Source: Streptomyces sp. NBC_01476
GTDB lineage: Bacteria > Actinomycetota > Actinomycetes > Streptomycetales > Streptomycetaceae
Reading direction: 5' to 3'
Assembly (NCBI RefSeq): GCF_036227265.1
Contig: NZ_CP109446.1
Span: 3,915,001 to 3,979,000, forward strand
DNA length: 64,000 nucleotides
Shown: piece by piece, positions 32,832 through 41,342 of the stretch
Layout: each line of letters starts with the position of its first letter
Position numbering within the stretch: position 1 is the stretch's first letter
Made by a program: the position numbers and the translations under genes
Notes under the pieces: model-generated
The model's database searches: none
Told to the model about the DNA's origin: nothing
The model's input: the letters and a program-made list of their open reading frames with translations, nothing else

Positions 32832-33467
32832 CTAGCCGACCGTGCCGTAGAGGCGGTCGCCCGCGTCGCCGAGGCCGGGGACGATGAAGCCCCGCTCGTT
32901 GAGCCGCTCGTCCACCGCCGCGGTGACCACGGTGACCGGCTTGCCCGCCAGCTCCCGCTCCATCACCTCGACGCCCTCCGGCGCCGCCAGCAGGCACAGC
33001 GCGGTCACGTCGTCGGCGCCGCGCTCGATCAGCAGCCGGATCGCCGCCACCAGGGTGCCGCCGGTGGCCAGCATCGGGTCCACCACGTACACCTGCCGCC
33101 CGGAGAGGTCCTCGGGCATCCGGGTGGCGTACGTCCTGGCCTCCAGCGTGTTCTCGTCGCGGACCATGCCGAGGAAGCCGACCTCGGCGGTCGGCAGCAG
33201 CCGGACCATGCCGTCCAGCATGCCGAGCCCGGCCCGCAGGATCGGCACCACCAGCGGGCGCGGGTGGGAGAGCCGTACGCCGGTGGTCGGGGCGACCGGC
33301 GTACGGATGTCGACCTGCTCGGTCCTGACGTCCCTGGTGGCCTCGTAGGCGAGCAGCGTGACCAGCTCGTCGGCGAGCCGCCGGAAGGTCGGTGAGTCGG
33401 TGCGCTCGTCGCGCAGGGTGGTGAGCTTGTGCGCGACCAGCGGGTGGTCGACTACGTGGAGACGCAT
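32832..33467 (-). CDS. upp: Uracil phosphoribosyltransferase
   Basis: 211-residue salvage enzyme making UMP from uracil and [24 protein letters not shown] is the standard N-terminus; [14 protein letters not shown] and the PRPP loop [18 protein letters not shown] are intact, and the uracil-binding C-terminus [17 protein letters not shown] is present. Length matches bacterial Upp. ATG at 33467 is chosen at the conserved N-terminus. Convergent with the LytR_C gene and divergent from a small basic protein gene. Confidence 0.97.
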   Translation of the reverse strand: MRLHVVDHPLVAHKLTTLRDERTDSPTFRRLADELVTLLAYEATRDVRTEQVDIRTPVAPTTGVRLSHPRPLVVPILRAGLGMLDGMVRLLPTAEVGFLGMVRDENTLEARTYATRMPEDLSGRQVYVVDPMLATGGTLVAAIRLLIERGADDVTALCLLAAPEGVEVMERELAGKPVTVVTAAVDERLNERGFIVPGLGDAGDRLYGTVG

Positions 33468-33626
33468 GGGGACGACTGTATCCGGCGGCTCCACCGGCGT
33501 CCTCGGGCCGTGTGACCTGGCACCCTTGTGCGCCCGAGATGGGATGAACCGTCCGATCGGGGGAAGCTGGACGGGCATGCCCGGTGCGCCTCCCGGGTGA
33601 ACCGAACGGCGAGGACGGTGACCTGT

Positions 33627-33821
33627 ATGCCGGACATGCCCGAGATGCCGGAGACCCCCGCGAGCGGGTCGGACGAGCGCGGCCAGGAGCGGCGGCGCAA
33701 ACGGGCGGTGTTCCTGCGCGAGCTGAACGAGGCCAAGGAGCTCCGCGATCGGGTCCAGCCCCGGCGCGCCCGGGCGGCCAGGATGCGTCAGCAGATGCGG
33801 ATGCGGACCTTCCGCTGGTGA
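33627..33821 (+). CDS. Small basic conserved protein
   Basis: 64-residue Arg-rich protein starting [19 protein letters not shown], then [20 protein letters not shown] and [19 protein letters not shown], ending TFRW. It is mostly predicted helix with high positive charge, consistent with nucleic acid binding, but no known domain is recognisable. The methionine-proline repeats at the start are odd. I recall similar short proteins beside upp and tadA in other Streptomyces. Function unknown. Confidence 0.6.
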   Translation: MPDMPEMPETPASGSDERGQERRRKRAVFLRELNEAKELRDRVQPRRARAARMRQQMRMRTFRW

Positions 33822-34034
33822 CCGCCGGCGGTCATTCGGGTGTCACAGCGGTCTCAGGCGGCCCAGGATTTACCCGGAAGTGACGAAGAGCTGGCACGTC
33901 GCGGTGGCGAAGACCTCTCGCGGCGCCCCGGTTTCTGCCACGATGCCGAGTGGGTGGGACCATCTAGTGGCCATCATGAACGGCCGCACGGCCCTACCCG
34001 GTCCGGACGGCCTGAGACCTGTGGGAGAGTCACG

Positions 34035-34577
34035 GTGTACTTCGCCGCACTGCTCGCGCGCACCGAGGACGGTTGGCAAGCGAGCGAACCCGATCTCGAC
34101 GATGTGGAAACCCTCGCCGATCTGAGTGAACTGGCCCGCGCGGCCGGCGACGAGGAGGAAACGGTTCTCGTCTTCATCGAGCAGGAGGACGCCTGGTTCG
34201 GCGTCATCCGGGTCGACGGTGAAGAGGATCCCAGAATCTATGTGTCCGACGCGGCGGCGGCCTCCCGCAGCTCGTACGGGGAGATCCTGCTCACCGACGA
34301 GGTGCTCGGCCGCGACCCGGAGGACGTCGACGACCTGGTCGACCTGGTCGACCTCGACGGCACCGAGGACGGCGACGACGACGATGAGGCGGTGGCCGGT
34401 TCTTCCGACGACCACGTGCCGACCGGCCCGCTCGGCGAGACCGAGCTGCTGGCGGACCTCGGGATGAGCGGCAAGGAGCTGCTGGCGCTCAGCGGCGACG
34501 GGGCGCTCACCGGGGAGGCACTCGGCGAGATCGCCGACGCGCTCGGCTGCGGCGACGTGCTGGAGGCGGTCCGCTGA
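34035..34577 (+). CDS. tRNA adenosine deaminase-associated protein
   Basis: 180-residue acidic protein found directly upstream of tadA in actinobacteria. VYFAALLARTEDGWQASEPDLDDVETLADLSE, VLVFIEQEDAWFGVIRVDGEEDPRIYVSDA and LGMSGKELLALSGDGALTGEALGEIADALGC are the conserved parts, separated by a run of acidic residues (EDGDDDDEA). Presumably it binds TadA or its tRNA substrate; no enzymatic motif is visible. The GTG at 34035 follows GGGAGAG. Its stop overlaps a CTG that may be the true tadA start. Confidence 0.85.
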   Translation: MYFAALLARTEDGWQASEPDLDDVETLADLSELARAAGDEEETVLVFIEQEDAWFGVIRVDGEEDPRIYVSDAAAASRSSYGEILLTDEVLGRDPEDVDDLVDLVDLDGTEDGDDDDEAVAGSSDDHVPTGPLGETELLADLGMSGKELLALSGDGALTGEALGEIADALGCGDVLEAVR

Positions 34578-34618
34578 CCCCAGCCGATTCCACCCCCGAC
34601 CCCCTACGAGACCGCTGG

Positions 34619-35062
34619 GTGCCCGCCATGCGGCTGGCCCTGGCGGAGGCCGAGCGCGCCCCGCTCACCGGCGATGTGCCGGTGGGCGCGGTCGTGCTGG
34701 CCCCCGACGGCAGCGTGCTGGCCCGGGCGTGCAACGAGCGTGAGGCGACCGGTGACCCCACCGCCCACGCGGAGGTGCTCGCCATCCGCCGCGCGGCCGT
34801 CGCCGTCGGTGCCTGGCGGCTCACCGGGTGCACCCTCGTGGTGACCCTCGAACCCTGCACGATGTGCGCGGGCGCGATCGTGCTCGCCCGTCTCGACCGG
34901 GTCGTCTACGCGGCCCCCGACCCCAAGGCGGGCGCCGCCGGCTCCCTGTGGGACCTGGTCCGCGACCGCCGCCTCAACCACCGCCCCGAGGTCGTCCCCG
35001 GGGTCCTCCCGGCGCCCGCCGCGGCCCTCCTCACCCGCTTCTTCCGCCCAAACGATTTCTGA
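34619..35062 (+). CDS. tadA: tRNA adenosine(34) deaminase TadA
   Basis: Zinc deaminase converting A34 to inosine in tRNA-Arg(ACG), which fits the ACG tRNA-Arg gene found at 55.5 kb. Zinc ligands and catalytic base: His50 and Glu52 (HAEVLAI), Cys80 and Cys83 (EPCTMC), counted from the GTG at 34619. No ATG or GTG exists further upstream in frame before the partner gene, but a CTG at 34574 overlapping the upstream stop (CTGA) would add 15 residues (LTPADSTPDPLRDRW) that resemble N-termini of homologues; it is a possible real start. Confidence 0.92.
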   Translation: MPAMRLALAEAERAPLTGDVPVGAVVLAPDGSVLARACNEREATGDPTAHAEVLAIRRAAVAVGAWRLTGCTLVVTLEPCTMCAGAIVLARLDRVVYAAPDPKAGAAGSLWDLVRDRRLNHRPEVVPGVLPAPAAALLTRFFRPNDF

Positions 35063-35093
35063 GCACCCCTCCGCGTGGGCTAAGCTTCCTCTC

Positions 35094-35180
35094 GGTAGCG
35101 TGTCCGAGCGGCCTAAGGAGCACGCCTCGAAAGCGTGTGAGGGGGCAACTCCTCCGTGGGTTCAAATCCCACCGCTACCG
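35094..35180 (+). tRNA. tRNA-Ser (CGA)
   Basis: Seven-bp acceptor stem GGTAGCG/CGCTACC, class II long variable arm (GTGAGGGGGCAACTCCTCC region), anticodon loop CTCGAAA giving CGA, T loop GTTCAAATC. Discriminator G at 35180; CCA is not encoded. Reads UCG codons. Confidence 0.96.
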
Positions 35181-35192
35181 CTCCAGCACCTT

Positions 35193-35232
35193 CACCGGAG
35201 GCAGTGACTCATGGGAGTCGCTGCCTCCGGTG
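35193..35232 (+). terminator. Terminator of tRNA-Ser
   Basis: 18-bp stem (CACCGGAGGCAGTGACTC with its complement, one G-T pair) and a four-base loop start 13 bp after the tRNA. Confidence 0.85.
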
Positions 35233-35383
35233 TTCTGCGTGGGGCCGACCTGCCCTCCTGAACTCCCGTCTGTTTAAACGATGATGGGAGTGGTGGCCGT
35301 ATCGTTACGCCGTCCGGTGGATAGACTCCACCGATTGCACACTCTTGACCGGTGCGGCGCTGCGGCTGGGGAGGGCAGGGAGC

Positions 35384-35548
35384 ATGGCGCAGGCGAGAAA
35401 GATCACCATGTATGTGCTGGTGATCTTCATTCTCTACACGATCATCGACCAGCCGGCCCGGGCGGCGGATCTTGTGCAGGTAGGGTTCGAGGGGATATCG
35501 AACGCCGCCAAGAGCGTCGGGAAGTTCATGCACGACCTGGCCAACTAG
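35384..35548 (+). CDS. 54-residue conserved membrane protein
   Basis: Short protein MAQARKITMYVLVIFILYTI, then IDQPARAADLVQVGFEGISN and AAKSVGKFMHDLAN. One N-terminal hydrophobic helix (residues 8-21) is followed by an amphipathic segment. The text looks constrained rather than random, and I recall similar proteins at this place in actinobacterial genomes, but no function is assigned. GGGAG precedes the ATG. Lies between tRNA-Ser and the Dabb gene. Confidence 0.65.
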   Translation: MAQARKITMYVLVIFILYTIIDQPARAADLVQVGFEGISNAAKSVGKFMHDLAN

Positions 35549-35575
35549 CCGCGGCACGGACGAGGCGAGGGTGTC

Positions 35576-35869
35576 ATGATCCGTCATCTGGTGCTGTTCA
35601 AGCTGAACGACGGCGTGCGGCCGGACGAGCCGCGGGTCGCCGCCGCTGCCGAGGGATTCTTCGAACTCGGCGCGCTGGTGCCCGAGGTGATCACCTGGGA
35701 GTGCGGCTGGAACGTGAGCGACCGCCCCATCGCGTACGACTTCGCCATCAACTCCTCGGTCGCGGACGCCGCCGCGCTGAAGACGTATGTGGAGCACCCC
35801 GCGCACCAGGCCGCCGTGCGGCCCTGGTCCGACTTCGCCACCTGGGTGATCGCCGACTACGAGATCTGA
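35576..35869 (+). CDS. Dabb (stress-responsive A/B barrel) domain protein
   Basis: 97-residue ferredoxin-like dimeric barrel protein. MIRHLVLFKLNDGVRPDE with the conserved His4, then LVPEVITWECGWNVS, YDFAINSSVADAAALKTYVEHPAHQ and WVIADYEI are family-typical. Members are stress proteins or small-molecule cyclases; which applies here is unknown. ATG at 35576 overlaps no other gene; 27 bp after the small membrane protein, so possibly co-transcribed. Confidence 0.88.
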   Translation: MIRHLVLFKLNDGVRPDEPRVAAAAEGFFELGALVPEVITWECGWNVSDRPIAYDFAINSSVADAAALKTYVEHPAHQAAVRPWSDFATWVIADYEI

Positions 35870-36050
35870 CGCCCGGCGGGCCGGCTTCCCGCCGTCCGTA
35901 CCGCGGCCGTTCCACCAGCCCTCCGCCGTTGTGCGCGGAGGGCTTTGTCGTACTTCCGCGCACGCCCCTCGCGCTCCCCGCTCACCCGTCCGCCGCGCCG
36001 GAACGGCCACCGGCCGGGCCTGCGTCGTACAACACGGCAATATGCGGTGC

Positions 36051-36080
36051 TTGCACAAAGCACACATGAATTGTGATGCT
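36051..36080 (+). promoter_or_regulatory. Candidate vegetative-type promoter of first sigma gene
   Basis: TTGCAC at 36051-36056 and GATGCT at 36075-36080 with an 18-bp spacer, about 47 bp upstream of the likely start. The -10 is a partial match only. Confidence 0.35.
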
Positions 36081-36126
36081 ATGACCGCTTTTGCCGGAAG
36101 TTGTGTGGACCGATGAGGGGTCTGGT

Positions 36127-36954
36127 GTGCCGATGTCGGCCCGTACGGCGTCAACAACGTATCCCCGTGCCCGGACGAGAACGCCCAGCACCAACGCGGC
36201 GGACGCACGGGCGCTCACCCAGGTGCTCTTCGAGCAGTTCAGCAAGCTGGAGGCGGGGACCGCCGAGCACACCCGGGTGCGGGCCGCGCTGATCGAGGTG
36301 AACCTGCCGCTGGTGCGGTACGCCGCCGCGCGGTTCCGCAGCCGCAACGAGCCGATGGAGGACGTGGTCCAGGTCGGCACCATCGGGCTGATCAACGCGA
36401 TCGACCGGTTCGACCCGGAGCGCGGGGTGCAGTTCCCGACCTTCGCGATGCCGACCGTGGTCGGCGAGATCAAACGTTACTTCAGGGACAACGTGCGGAC
36501 CGTGCACGTGCCCCGGCGGCTGCACGAACTGTGGGTCCAGGTCAGCGGCGCCATCGAGGATCTGACGGTGCTGCACGGGCGTTCGCCCACCACCGCGGAG
36601 ATCGCCGACCGCCTCAAGCTCTCCGAGGACGAGGTGCTGGCCTGTCTGGAGGCCGGCCGGGCCTACCACGCGACCTCGCTGGAGGCGGCGCAGGAGGGTG
36701 ACGGCGCCCCCGGCCTGCTGGACCGGCTCGGCTACGAGGACCCGGCACTCAGTGGAGTCGAACACCGCGACCTCGTACGGCACCTGCTGGTCCAACTGCC
36801 CGAGCGGGAGCGGCGGATTCTGCTGCTGCGCTACTTCGGCAACCTCACCCAGTCGCAGATCAGCGCTGAACTGGGCGTCTCCCAGATGCATGTGTCCCGG
36901 CTGCTGTCACGCAGCTTCGCCCGTCTGAGGTCCGCAAACCAGCTCGAAGCGTAA
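36127..36954 (+). CDS. SigF/SigB-family RNA polymerase sigma factor (first)
   Basis: 275-residue alternative sigma factor of the SigB/SigF/SigG class. Region 2 ([33 protein letters not shown]), region 3 ([19 protein letters not shown]) and region 4 ([35 protein letters not shown]) are complete. The GTG at 36127 with GAGGGG six bases upstream is preferred; ATG at 36133 and TTG at 36091 are alternatives. Gene order next to upp and tadA matches, from memory, sigF of S. coelicolor, a late spore-maturation sigma. No anti-sigma gene is adjacent. Confidence 0.9.
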   Translation: MPMSARTASTTYPRARTRTPSTNAADARALTQVLFEQFSKLEAGTAEHTRVRAALIEVNLPLVRYAAARFRSRNEPMEDVVQVGTIGLINAIDRFDPERGVQFPTFAMPTVVGEIKRYFRDNVRTVHVPRRLHELWVQVSGAIEDLTVLHGRSPTTAEIADRLKLSEDEVLACLEAGRAYHATSLEAAQEGDGAPGLLDRLGYEDPALSGVEHRDLVRHLLVQLPERERRILLLRYFGNLTQSQISAELGVSQMHVSRLLSRSFARLRSANQLEA

Positions 36955-37029
36955 CCGATACGGATTAAGTCACCTGCACAGATATGTCGACATGGCGCTA
37001 CAGCGTGTTGCCGACATGTGACATTCTGC

Positions 37030-37035
37030 GGGTAC
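37030..37035 (+). promoter_or_regulatory. GGGTAC, possible SigB-class -10 element
   Basis: GGGTAC, the -10 core used by SigB/SigF-class polymerases, lies 87 bp upstream of the second sigma gene; GTTG at 37007-37010 could be the -35 core although the 19-bp spacing is long. Confidence 0.35.
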
Positions 37036-37121
37036 CGCGTTTGTCGCGAGCGGACCTCCGGTATTCCAGAGGAGGAACAACCGTCGCTCGCGACACCCGT
37101 CCGCGACCTCAAGGGGGTGGC

Positions 37122-37970
37122 ATGTCCGTACAGGTGGGCAGTCCCAAGGTGCTCCGTCATGAATCCCATGGCACAGACGCACCGCACGATGCTCTTCACA
37201 CCGAGGCCATCGACACCCGTACCCTGTCCCGTTCGCTCTTCCTGCGCCTGGCGGAACTGCCGGTGGACAGCCCGGAACGCACCTACGTACGTGACACGCT
37301 CATCGAGCTGAACCTGCCTCTGGTGCGGTACGCCGCGGCCCGGTTCCGCAGCCGCAACGAGCCGATGGAGGACATCGTCCAGGTCGGCACCATCGGCCTG
37401 ATCAAGGCGATCGACCGGTTCGACTGCGAGCGCGGGGTGGAGTTCCCGACCTTCGCGATGCCCACCATCGTCGGTGAGGTGAAGCGATTCTTCCGGGACA
37501 CCTCCTGGTCGGTGCGCGTCCCGCGCCGGCTCCAGGAGCTGCGGCTGGCGCTGACCAAGGCGAGCGACGACCTCTCGCAGCGGCTCGACCGCTCCCCGAC
37601 CGTCGCCGAGTTGGCGGTCTGCCTCGGGGTCTCCGAGGAGGACGTGGTCGACGGCCTGGCGGTCGGCAACGCCTACACCGCCAGCTCGCTGGACTCCCCG
37701 CCGCCCGAGGACGACGGCAGCGAGGGCACCCTCGCGGACCGCCTCGGCTACGAGGACACCGCGCTGGAAGGCGTCGAGTACCGCGAGTCGCTCAAGCCGC
37801 TGCTGGCGCAACTGCCGCCGCGCGAGCGGCAGATCATCATGCTGCGCTTCTTCGCCAACATGACGCAGTCGCAGATCGGCGAGGAGGTCGGCATCTCGCA
37901 GATGCACGTCTCCCGGCTGCTGACCCGCACACTCGCCCAGCTGCGGGACGGTCTGACCGCGGAGGCATGA
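37122..37970 (+). CDS. SigF/SigB-family RNA polymerase sigma factor (second)
   Basis: 282-residue paralogue of the preceding sigma gene; the region-2 stretch [16 protein letters not shown] is identical and region 4 ([21 protein letters not shown]) is near-identical, pointing to a tandem duplication. ATG at 37122 follows AAGGGGGTGG. By position it corresponds to what I recall as sigN in S. coelicolor, which acts in a subapical stem region of aerial hyphae. The 167-bp spacer from the first gene carries its own possible promoter. Confidence 0.9.
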   Translation: MSVQVGSPKVLRHESHGTDAPHDALHTEAIDTRTLSRSLFLRLAELPVDSPERTYVRDTLIELNLPLVRYAAARFRSRNEPMEDIVQVGTIGLIKAIDRFDCERGVEFPTFAMPTIVGEVKRFFRDTSWSVRVPRRLQELRLALTKASDDLSQRLDRSPTVAELAVCLGVSEEDVVDGLAVGNAYTASSLDSPPPEDDGSEGTLADRLGYEDTALEGVEYRESLKPLLAQLPPRERQIIMLRFFANMTQSQIGEEVGISQMHVSRLLTRTLAQLRDGLTAEA

Positions 37971-38045
37971 GGACGTGAACGGAGTGGTCGCCGGCCAGGG
38001 CGACCCGCTCCGCCCGGGACCCGGGCGGAACCGCTGCCGCCCGCG

Positions 38046-38255
38046 TCACTTCATCGCGAGCGCGACCACTCCGACAATCACCACGACGGCGACGATCAGA
38101 CCGATGATCAGGCCGGCCCGGCTGCGGGTCTCGGCGCGCTGCACCTGAGCGGGCGGCGGCTGCTCGTCGACGAAGGCGCGGAACATCTGCGTGTTGCCCG
38201 CGGGGTCGTAGTTGTTGTCCGGCTGCGGCGTGGGGTGCGGCGTGGGATTCGACAT
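38046..38255 (-). CDS. 69-residue tail-anchored membrane protein
   Basis: Small protein with an Asn/Pro-rich head (MSNPTPHPTPQPDNNYDP), a short conserved-looking segment FRAFVDEQPPPAQ and one C-terminal helix GLIIGLIVAVVVIVGVVALA ending in MK. This is the layout of a tail-anchored protein with a cytoplasmic N-terminus. ATG at 38255 is chosen because the sequence upstream is promoter-like. It diverges from the aldo/keto reductase gene. Unknown function. Confidence 0.6.
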   Translation of the reverse strand: MSNPTPHPTPQPDNNYDPAGNTQMFRAFVDEQPPPAQVQRAETRSRAGLIIGLIVAVVVIVGVVALAMK

Positions 38256-38309
38256 GGGGCCTGACCCTAGCGTGTCGGTGGAATACCGTGCACCCCCCAC
38301 CCGTTATCC

Positions 38310-39236
38310 ATGGCTATGGCACGAATCGGCAATTCTGAACTCGACGTCTTCCCCCTCTCCCTCGGTGGCAACGTCTTCGGCAACACAGCCGACGAGGCGC
38401 AGTCGTTCGCGGTCCTGGACGCGTACGCGGCCGGTGGCGGCGACTTCGTGGACACCGCCGACCTCTACGGCGGCGGTGGCCGGTCCGAGGAGATCATCGG
38501 CAGATGGCTGGACAGCCGCGGCCGGCGCGACGACATCACGGTGGCCACCAAGGTCGGCGCGCACCCCGACCTCAAGGGGCTGAAGGCCGACACCATCCGC
38601 AAGGGCGCGGAAGCCTCGCTGCGCCGCCTCGGCGCCGACCACATCGACCTCTATTACACGCACTTCGACGACCCCGAGGTCCCGGTCGAGGAGATCATCA
38701 CCACGCTCGACGGCCTGGTGAAGGAGGGCAAGGTCCGGGTGATCGGCGCCTCCAACATCTCCCCCGAGCGGCTGGCCGCCTCGCTGGACTTCTCCGAGCG
38801 CGAGGGCCTGGCGCGGTACGAGATCCTGCAGCCGCACTACAACCTGGTGGAGCGCGCGCAGTACGAGGGCCCGCTGGCCGACCTTGCGGCAGCACGCGGC
38901 CTGTCGTCGGCGCCGTACTTCGGGCTCGCGCTGGGCTTCCTCACCGGTAAGTACCGGCCGGGCGGCCCCGCGGTGGACAGTGCCAGGGCCGGGCGCGCCG
39001 GGGAGTACCTGAAGCAGGAGCGCGGCCCGAAGGTGCTCGCCGCCCTGGACGAGGTGGCCGCCGCGCACGGCGCCGAACTCGCCACGGTGGCGCTGGCCTG
39101 GCTGGCCGCCCAGCCGACGGTGGTGGCGCCGATCGCCAGCGCCCGCACGGTGGAGCAGGTGCCGGCGCTGCTCGCGGTGCCCGGCCTGAAGCTGACCGGC
39201 GAGGAGATCGCGGCGCTGACCGCGGCCTCCGCCTGA
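38310..39236 (+). CDS. Aldo/keto reductase
   Basis: 308-residue NADPH-dependent reductase of the AKR superfamily. The catalytic tetrad is complete: Asp48, Tyr53 (FVDTADLYGGG), Lys81 (TVATKVG) and His118 (LYYTHFDD). The C-terminal PIASARTVEQVPALL binds the coenzyme phosphate. No Shine-Dalgarno sequence is visible before the ATGs at 38310 or 38316, so the message may be leaderless. Only 54 bp separate it from the divergent membrane-protein gene. Substrate unknown. The final codons are duplicated downstream. Confidence 0.92.
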   Translation: MAMARIGNSELDVFPLSLGGNVFGNTADEAQSFAVLDAYAAGGGDFVDTADLYGGGGRSEEIIGRWLDSRGRRDDITVATKVGAHPDLKGLKADTIRKGAEASLRRLGADHIDLYYTHFDDPEVPVEEIITTLDGLVKEGKVRVIGASNISPERLAASLDFSEREGLARYEILQPHYNLVERAQYEGPLADLAAARGLSSAPYFGLALGFLTGKYRPGGPAVDSARAGRAGEYLKQERGPKVLAALDEVAAAHGAELATVALAWLAAQPTVVAPIASARTVEQVPALLAVPGLKLTGEEIAALTAASA

Positions 39237-39241
39237 CCCCA

Positions 39242-39308
39242 CCTCCGCCTGACCGCGGGGATCCGCCGGACCGCGGCCTCCGCCTGACCGCGGGGATCCG
39301 CCGGACCG
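39242..39308. repeat. Tandem duplication of a 35-bp segment after the reductase
   Basis: The 32-bp word starting CCTCCGCCTGACCGCGGGG at 39242 recurs exactly at 39277 (offset 35). The copy also includes the reductase's terminal text GCGGCCTCCGCCTGA, so the gene's 3' end has been partly copied into the spacer. Confidence 0.85.
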
Positions 39309-39343
39309 TACGTCCCTAGGGCGCCGCACATCCTCAACGGCCT

Positions 39344-39382
39344 GAGCCCGCCCGCCTCCCCTGACCGGAAGCGGGCGGGCTC
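39344..39382 (+). terminator. Terminator downstream of aldo/keto reductase
   Basis: Perfect 12-bp stem GAGCCCGCCCGC (39344-39355) with GCGGGCGGGCTC (39371-39382), followed by CTTTGT. Confidence 0.8.
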
Positions 39383-39444
39383 CTTTGTGACCTTACTCTC
39401 AGCAGACCCACAGCACTTGCCTTATACAACCATCCGTTCTTAAA

Positions 39445-39459
39445 GTTGCTTGAGGCAAC
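39445..39459. promoter_or_regulatory. MarR-type operator candidate before DHA2 exporter
   Basis: GTTGCTTGAGGCAAC is a 15-bp imperfect palindrome with five perfect outer pairs, 24 bp upstream of the exporter start; TTGC/GCAA half sites are common for MarR regulators. Confidence 0.5.
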
Positions 39460-39482
39460 CAAAAGGACGGTCGGAAGGTCAC

Positions 39483-41117
39483 ATGGCGACACCCACCACC
39501 CAGCAGAACCTGCCGAGCGGCGCGGCCCCGGAGCCCGGCGGCGAAACCGCCCCGATGTCGCACCGTCAGATCATGGAGGCGCTCTCCGGGCTGCTGCTCG
39601 GCCTCTTCGTGGCGATCCTCTCCTCCACGATCGTCTCCAACGCGCTGCCCCGGATCCTCAGCGACATCGGCGGCGGCCAGAGCGCGTACACCTGGGTGGT
39701 CACCGCCTCGCTGCTCGCGGTCACTGCGACCACCCCGATCTGGGGCAAGCTCTCCGACCTGTTCAGCAAGAAGCTGCTGATCCAGCTCTCGCTGGTGATC
39801 TACGTGGTCGGCTCGGTGGTGGCGGGCTTCTCCACCAGTCCCGGCATGCTCATCACCTGCCGGCTGCTCCAGGGCGTCGGGGCCGGCGGCCTGTCCGCGC
39901 TCACCCAGGTGATCATGGCCGCGATGATCTCGCCGCGGCAGCGCGGCCGCTACAGCGGCTACATCGGCGCCACCTTCGCCGTCGCCACCGTCGGCGGCCC
40001 GCTGGTCGGCGGCGTAATCGTCGACTCCGCCCTCGGCTGGCGCTGGTGCTTCTACGTGGGCGTGCCGTTCGCGGTCGTCGCGCTGATCGTGCTGCAGAAG
40101 ACGCTGCACCTGCCGGTGGTCAAGCGCGCGGTGAAGATCGACTGGACCGGCGCCTTCTTCATCACCGCGGCCGTCTCGCTGCTGATGATCTGGGTCTCGC
40201 TCGGCGGCCAGAGCTACCCGTGGCTGTCCTGGCAGACCTGCGTCCTGGTGCCGCTCGCCCTCGTCCTCGGTCTTGTCTTCCTCTTCGTCGAGGGGCGCGC
40301 CGAGCAGCCGATCATGCCGCTGCGGCTCTTCCGCAACCCGACGATCACGCTGACCTCCTTCGCCTCGCTCTTCGTCGGGGTGGCGATGTTCGCCGGCACC
40401 GTCTTCCTCAGCCAGTACTTCCAGCTGGCCCGCGGCAGGACCCCGACGATGTCAGGACTGATGACGATCCCGCTGATCGGCGGACTCTTCATCGCCTCCA
40501 TGGTCAGCGGACGGATCATCACCCGCACCGGCCGCTGGAAGGTGTTCCTGGTCGCCGGCGGCCTGCTGGTCACCGCCGGGTCGGCGACGCTCGGCCTGAT
40601 CCGGCAGGACACCCCGTACGCCGAAGTCGCCGTCTACATGGCCCTGCTGGGCCTCGGCGTCGGCATGATGATGCAGAACCTGGTGCTCGCCGTGCAGAAC
40701 CAGGTCTCGGTCGCCGATCTCGGCGCGGCCAGTTCGCTGGTCACCTTCTTCCGCTCGCTCGGCGGCGCGATCGGCGTCACCGCGCTGGGCGCGGTGCTCG
40801 GCAACCGGGTCACCCACTTCGTCTCCGACGGCCTCGCCTCGCTGCACATCAAGGGCGGCGCGGCGGACTCCGGCGGCTCCATCCCCGACGTCTCGACGCT
40901 GCCGGCACCGGTACGGGGAGTGGTCGAGGGCGCCTACGGCCACGGGGTCGGTGATGTGTTCCTCTACACGGCCCCGTTCGCGCTCATCGCCTTCCTGCTG
41001 GTGCTCTTCGTGAAGGAGGTCGCGCTGCGGGACCGGAGCGGTTTGCAGCAGGCCACCGCGGGTACGGGGCGTTCGGCGCAGGCGGAGGCGGCCCCTGCGG
41101 CGGAGGTCATCGAGTAG
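39483..41117 (+). CDS. MFS drug exporter, DHA2 (14-TMS, EmrB/QacA) family
   Basis: 544-residue proton-coupled multidrug exporter. Fourteen hydrophobic segments are visible; motif A appears as GKLSDLFSKK, motif C as GATFAVATVGGPLVGG, and RLLQGVGAGGLSALTQ as the helix-4 block. The C-terminal tail is Ala-rich and cytoplasmic. ATG at 39483 follows GGAAGG. It is a single gene with a palindromic operator candidate upstream, but no regulator gene beside it, so control is probably by a distant MarR-family protein. Confidence 0.92.
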   Translation: MATPTTQQNLPSGAAPEPGGETAPMSHRQIMEALSGLLLGLFVAILSSTIVSNALPRILSDIGGGQSAYTWVVTASLLAVTATTPIWGKLSDLFSKKLLIQLSLVIYVVGSVVAGFSTSPGMLITCRLLQGVGAGGLSALTQVIMAAMISPRQRGRYSGYIGATFAVATVGGPLVGGVIVDSALGWRWCFYVGVPFAVVALIVLQKTLHLPVVKRAVKIDWTGAFFITAAVSLLMIWVSLGGQSYPWLSWQTCVLVPLALVLGLVFLFVEGRAEQPIMPLRLFRNPTITLTSFASLFVGVAMFAGTVFLSQYFQLARGRTPTMSGLMTIPLIGGLFIASMVSGRIITRTGRWKVFLVAGGLLVTAGSATLGLIRQDTPYAEVAVYMALLGLGVGMMMQNLVLAVQNQVSVADLGAASSLVTFFRSLGGAIGVTALGAVLGNRVTHFVSDGLASLHIKGGAADSGGSIPDVSTLPAPVRGVVEGAYGHGVGDVFLYTAPFALIAFLLVLFVKEVALRDRSGLQQATAGTGRSAQAEAAPAAEVIE

Positions 41118-41342
41118 ACCGGACACCACGACCTCCCGTCCGGCCCGCCTGTTCCCACTGCGGAGAGGTCCAGACGGGCGGTACGGGACCGGGTCCTGGC
41201 GGCAGCGGGCGCAGGGGACGGCGCAGGCCGCCTGCCGGGATCCAGCGGTAAGGGGCGGCCGCCGCGACCAGGGACGGACTCGGCGGCCCGCCCGGCAGGC
41301 CCTGTTCTCCGTACCGGCGCTCCCGCGTCGTACAGTGCCCGC

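Noticed and set aside
33880..34125. 81-codon plus-strand frame between the small basic protein and the tadA partner gene
   Set aside because: It runs into the partner gene out of frame and has no conserved-looking content or ribosome-binding site.
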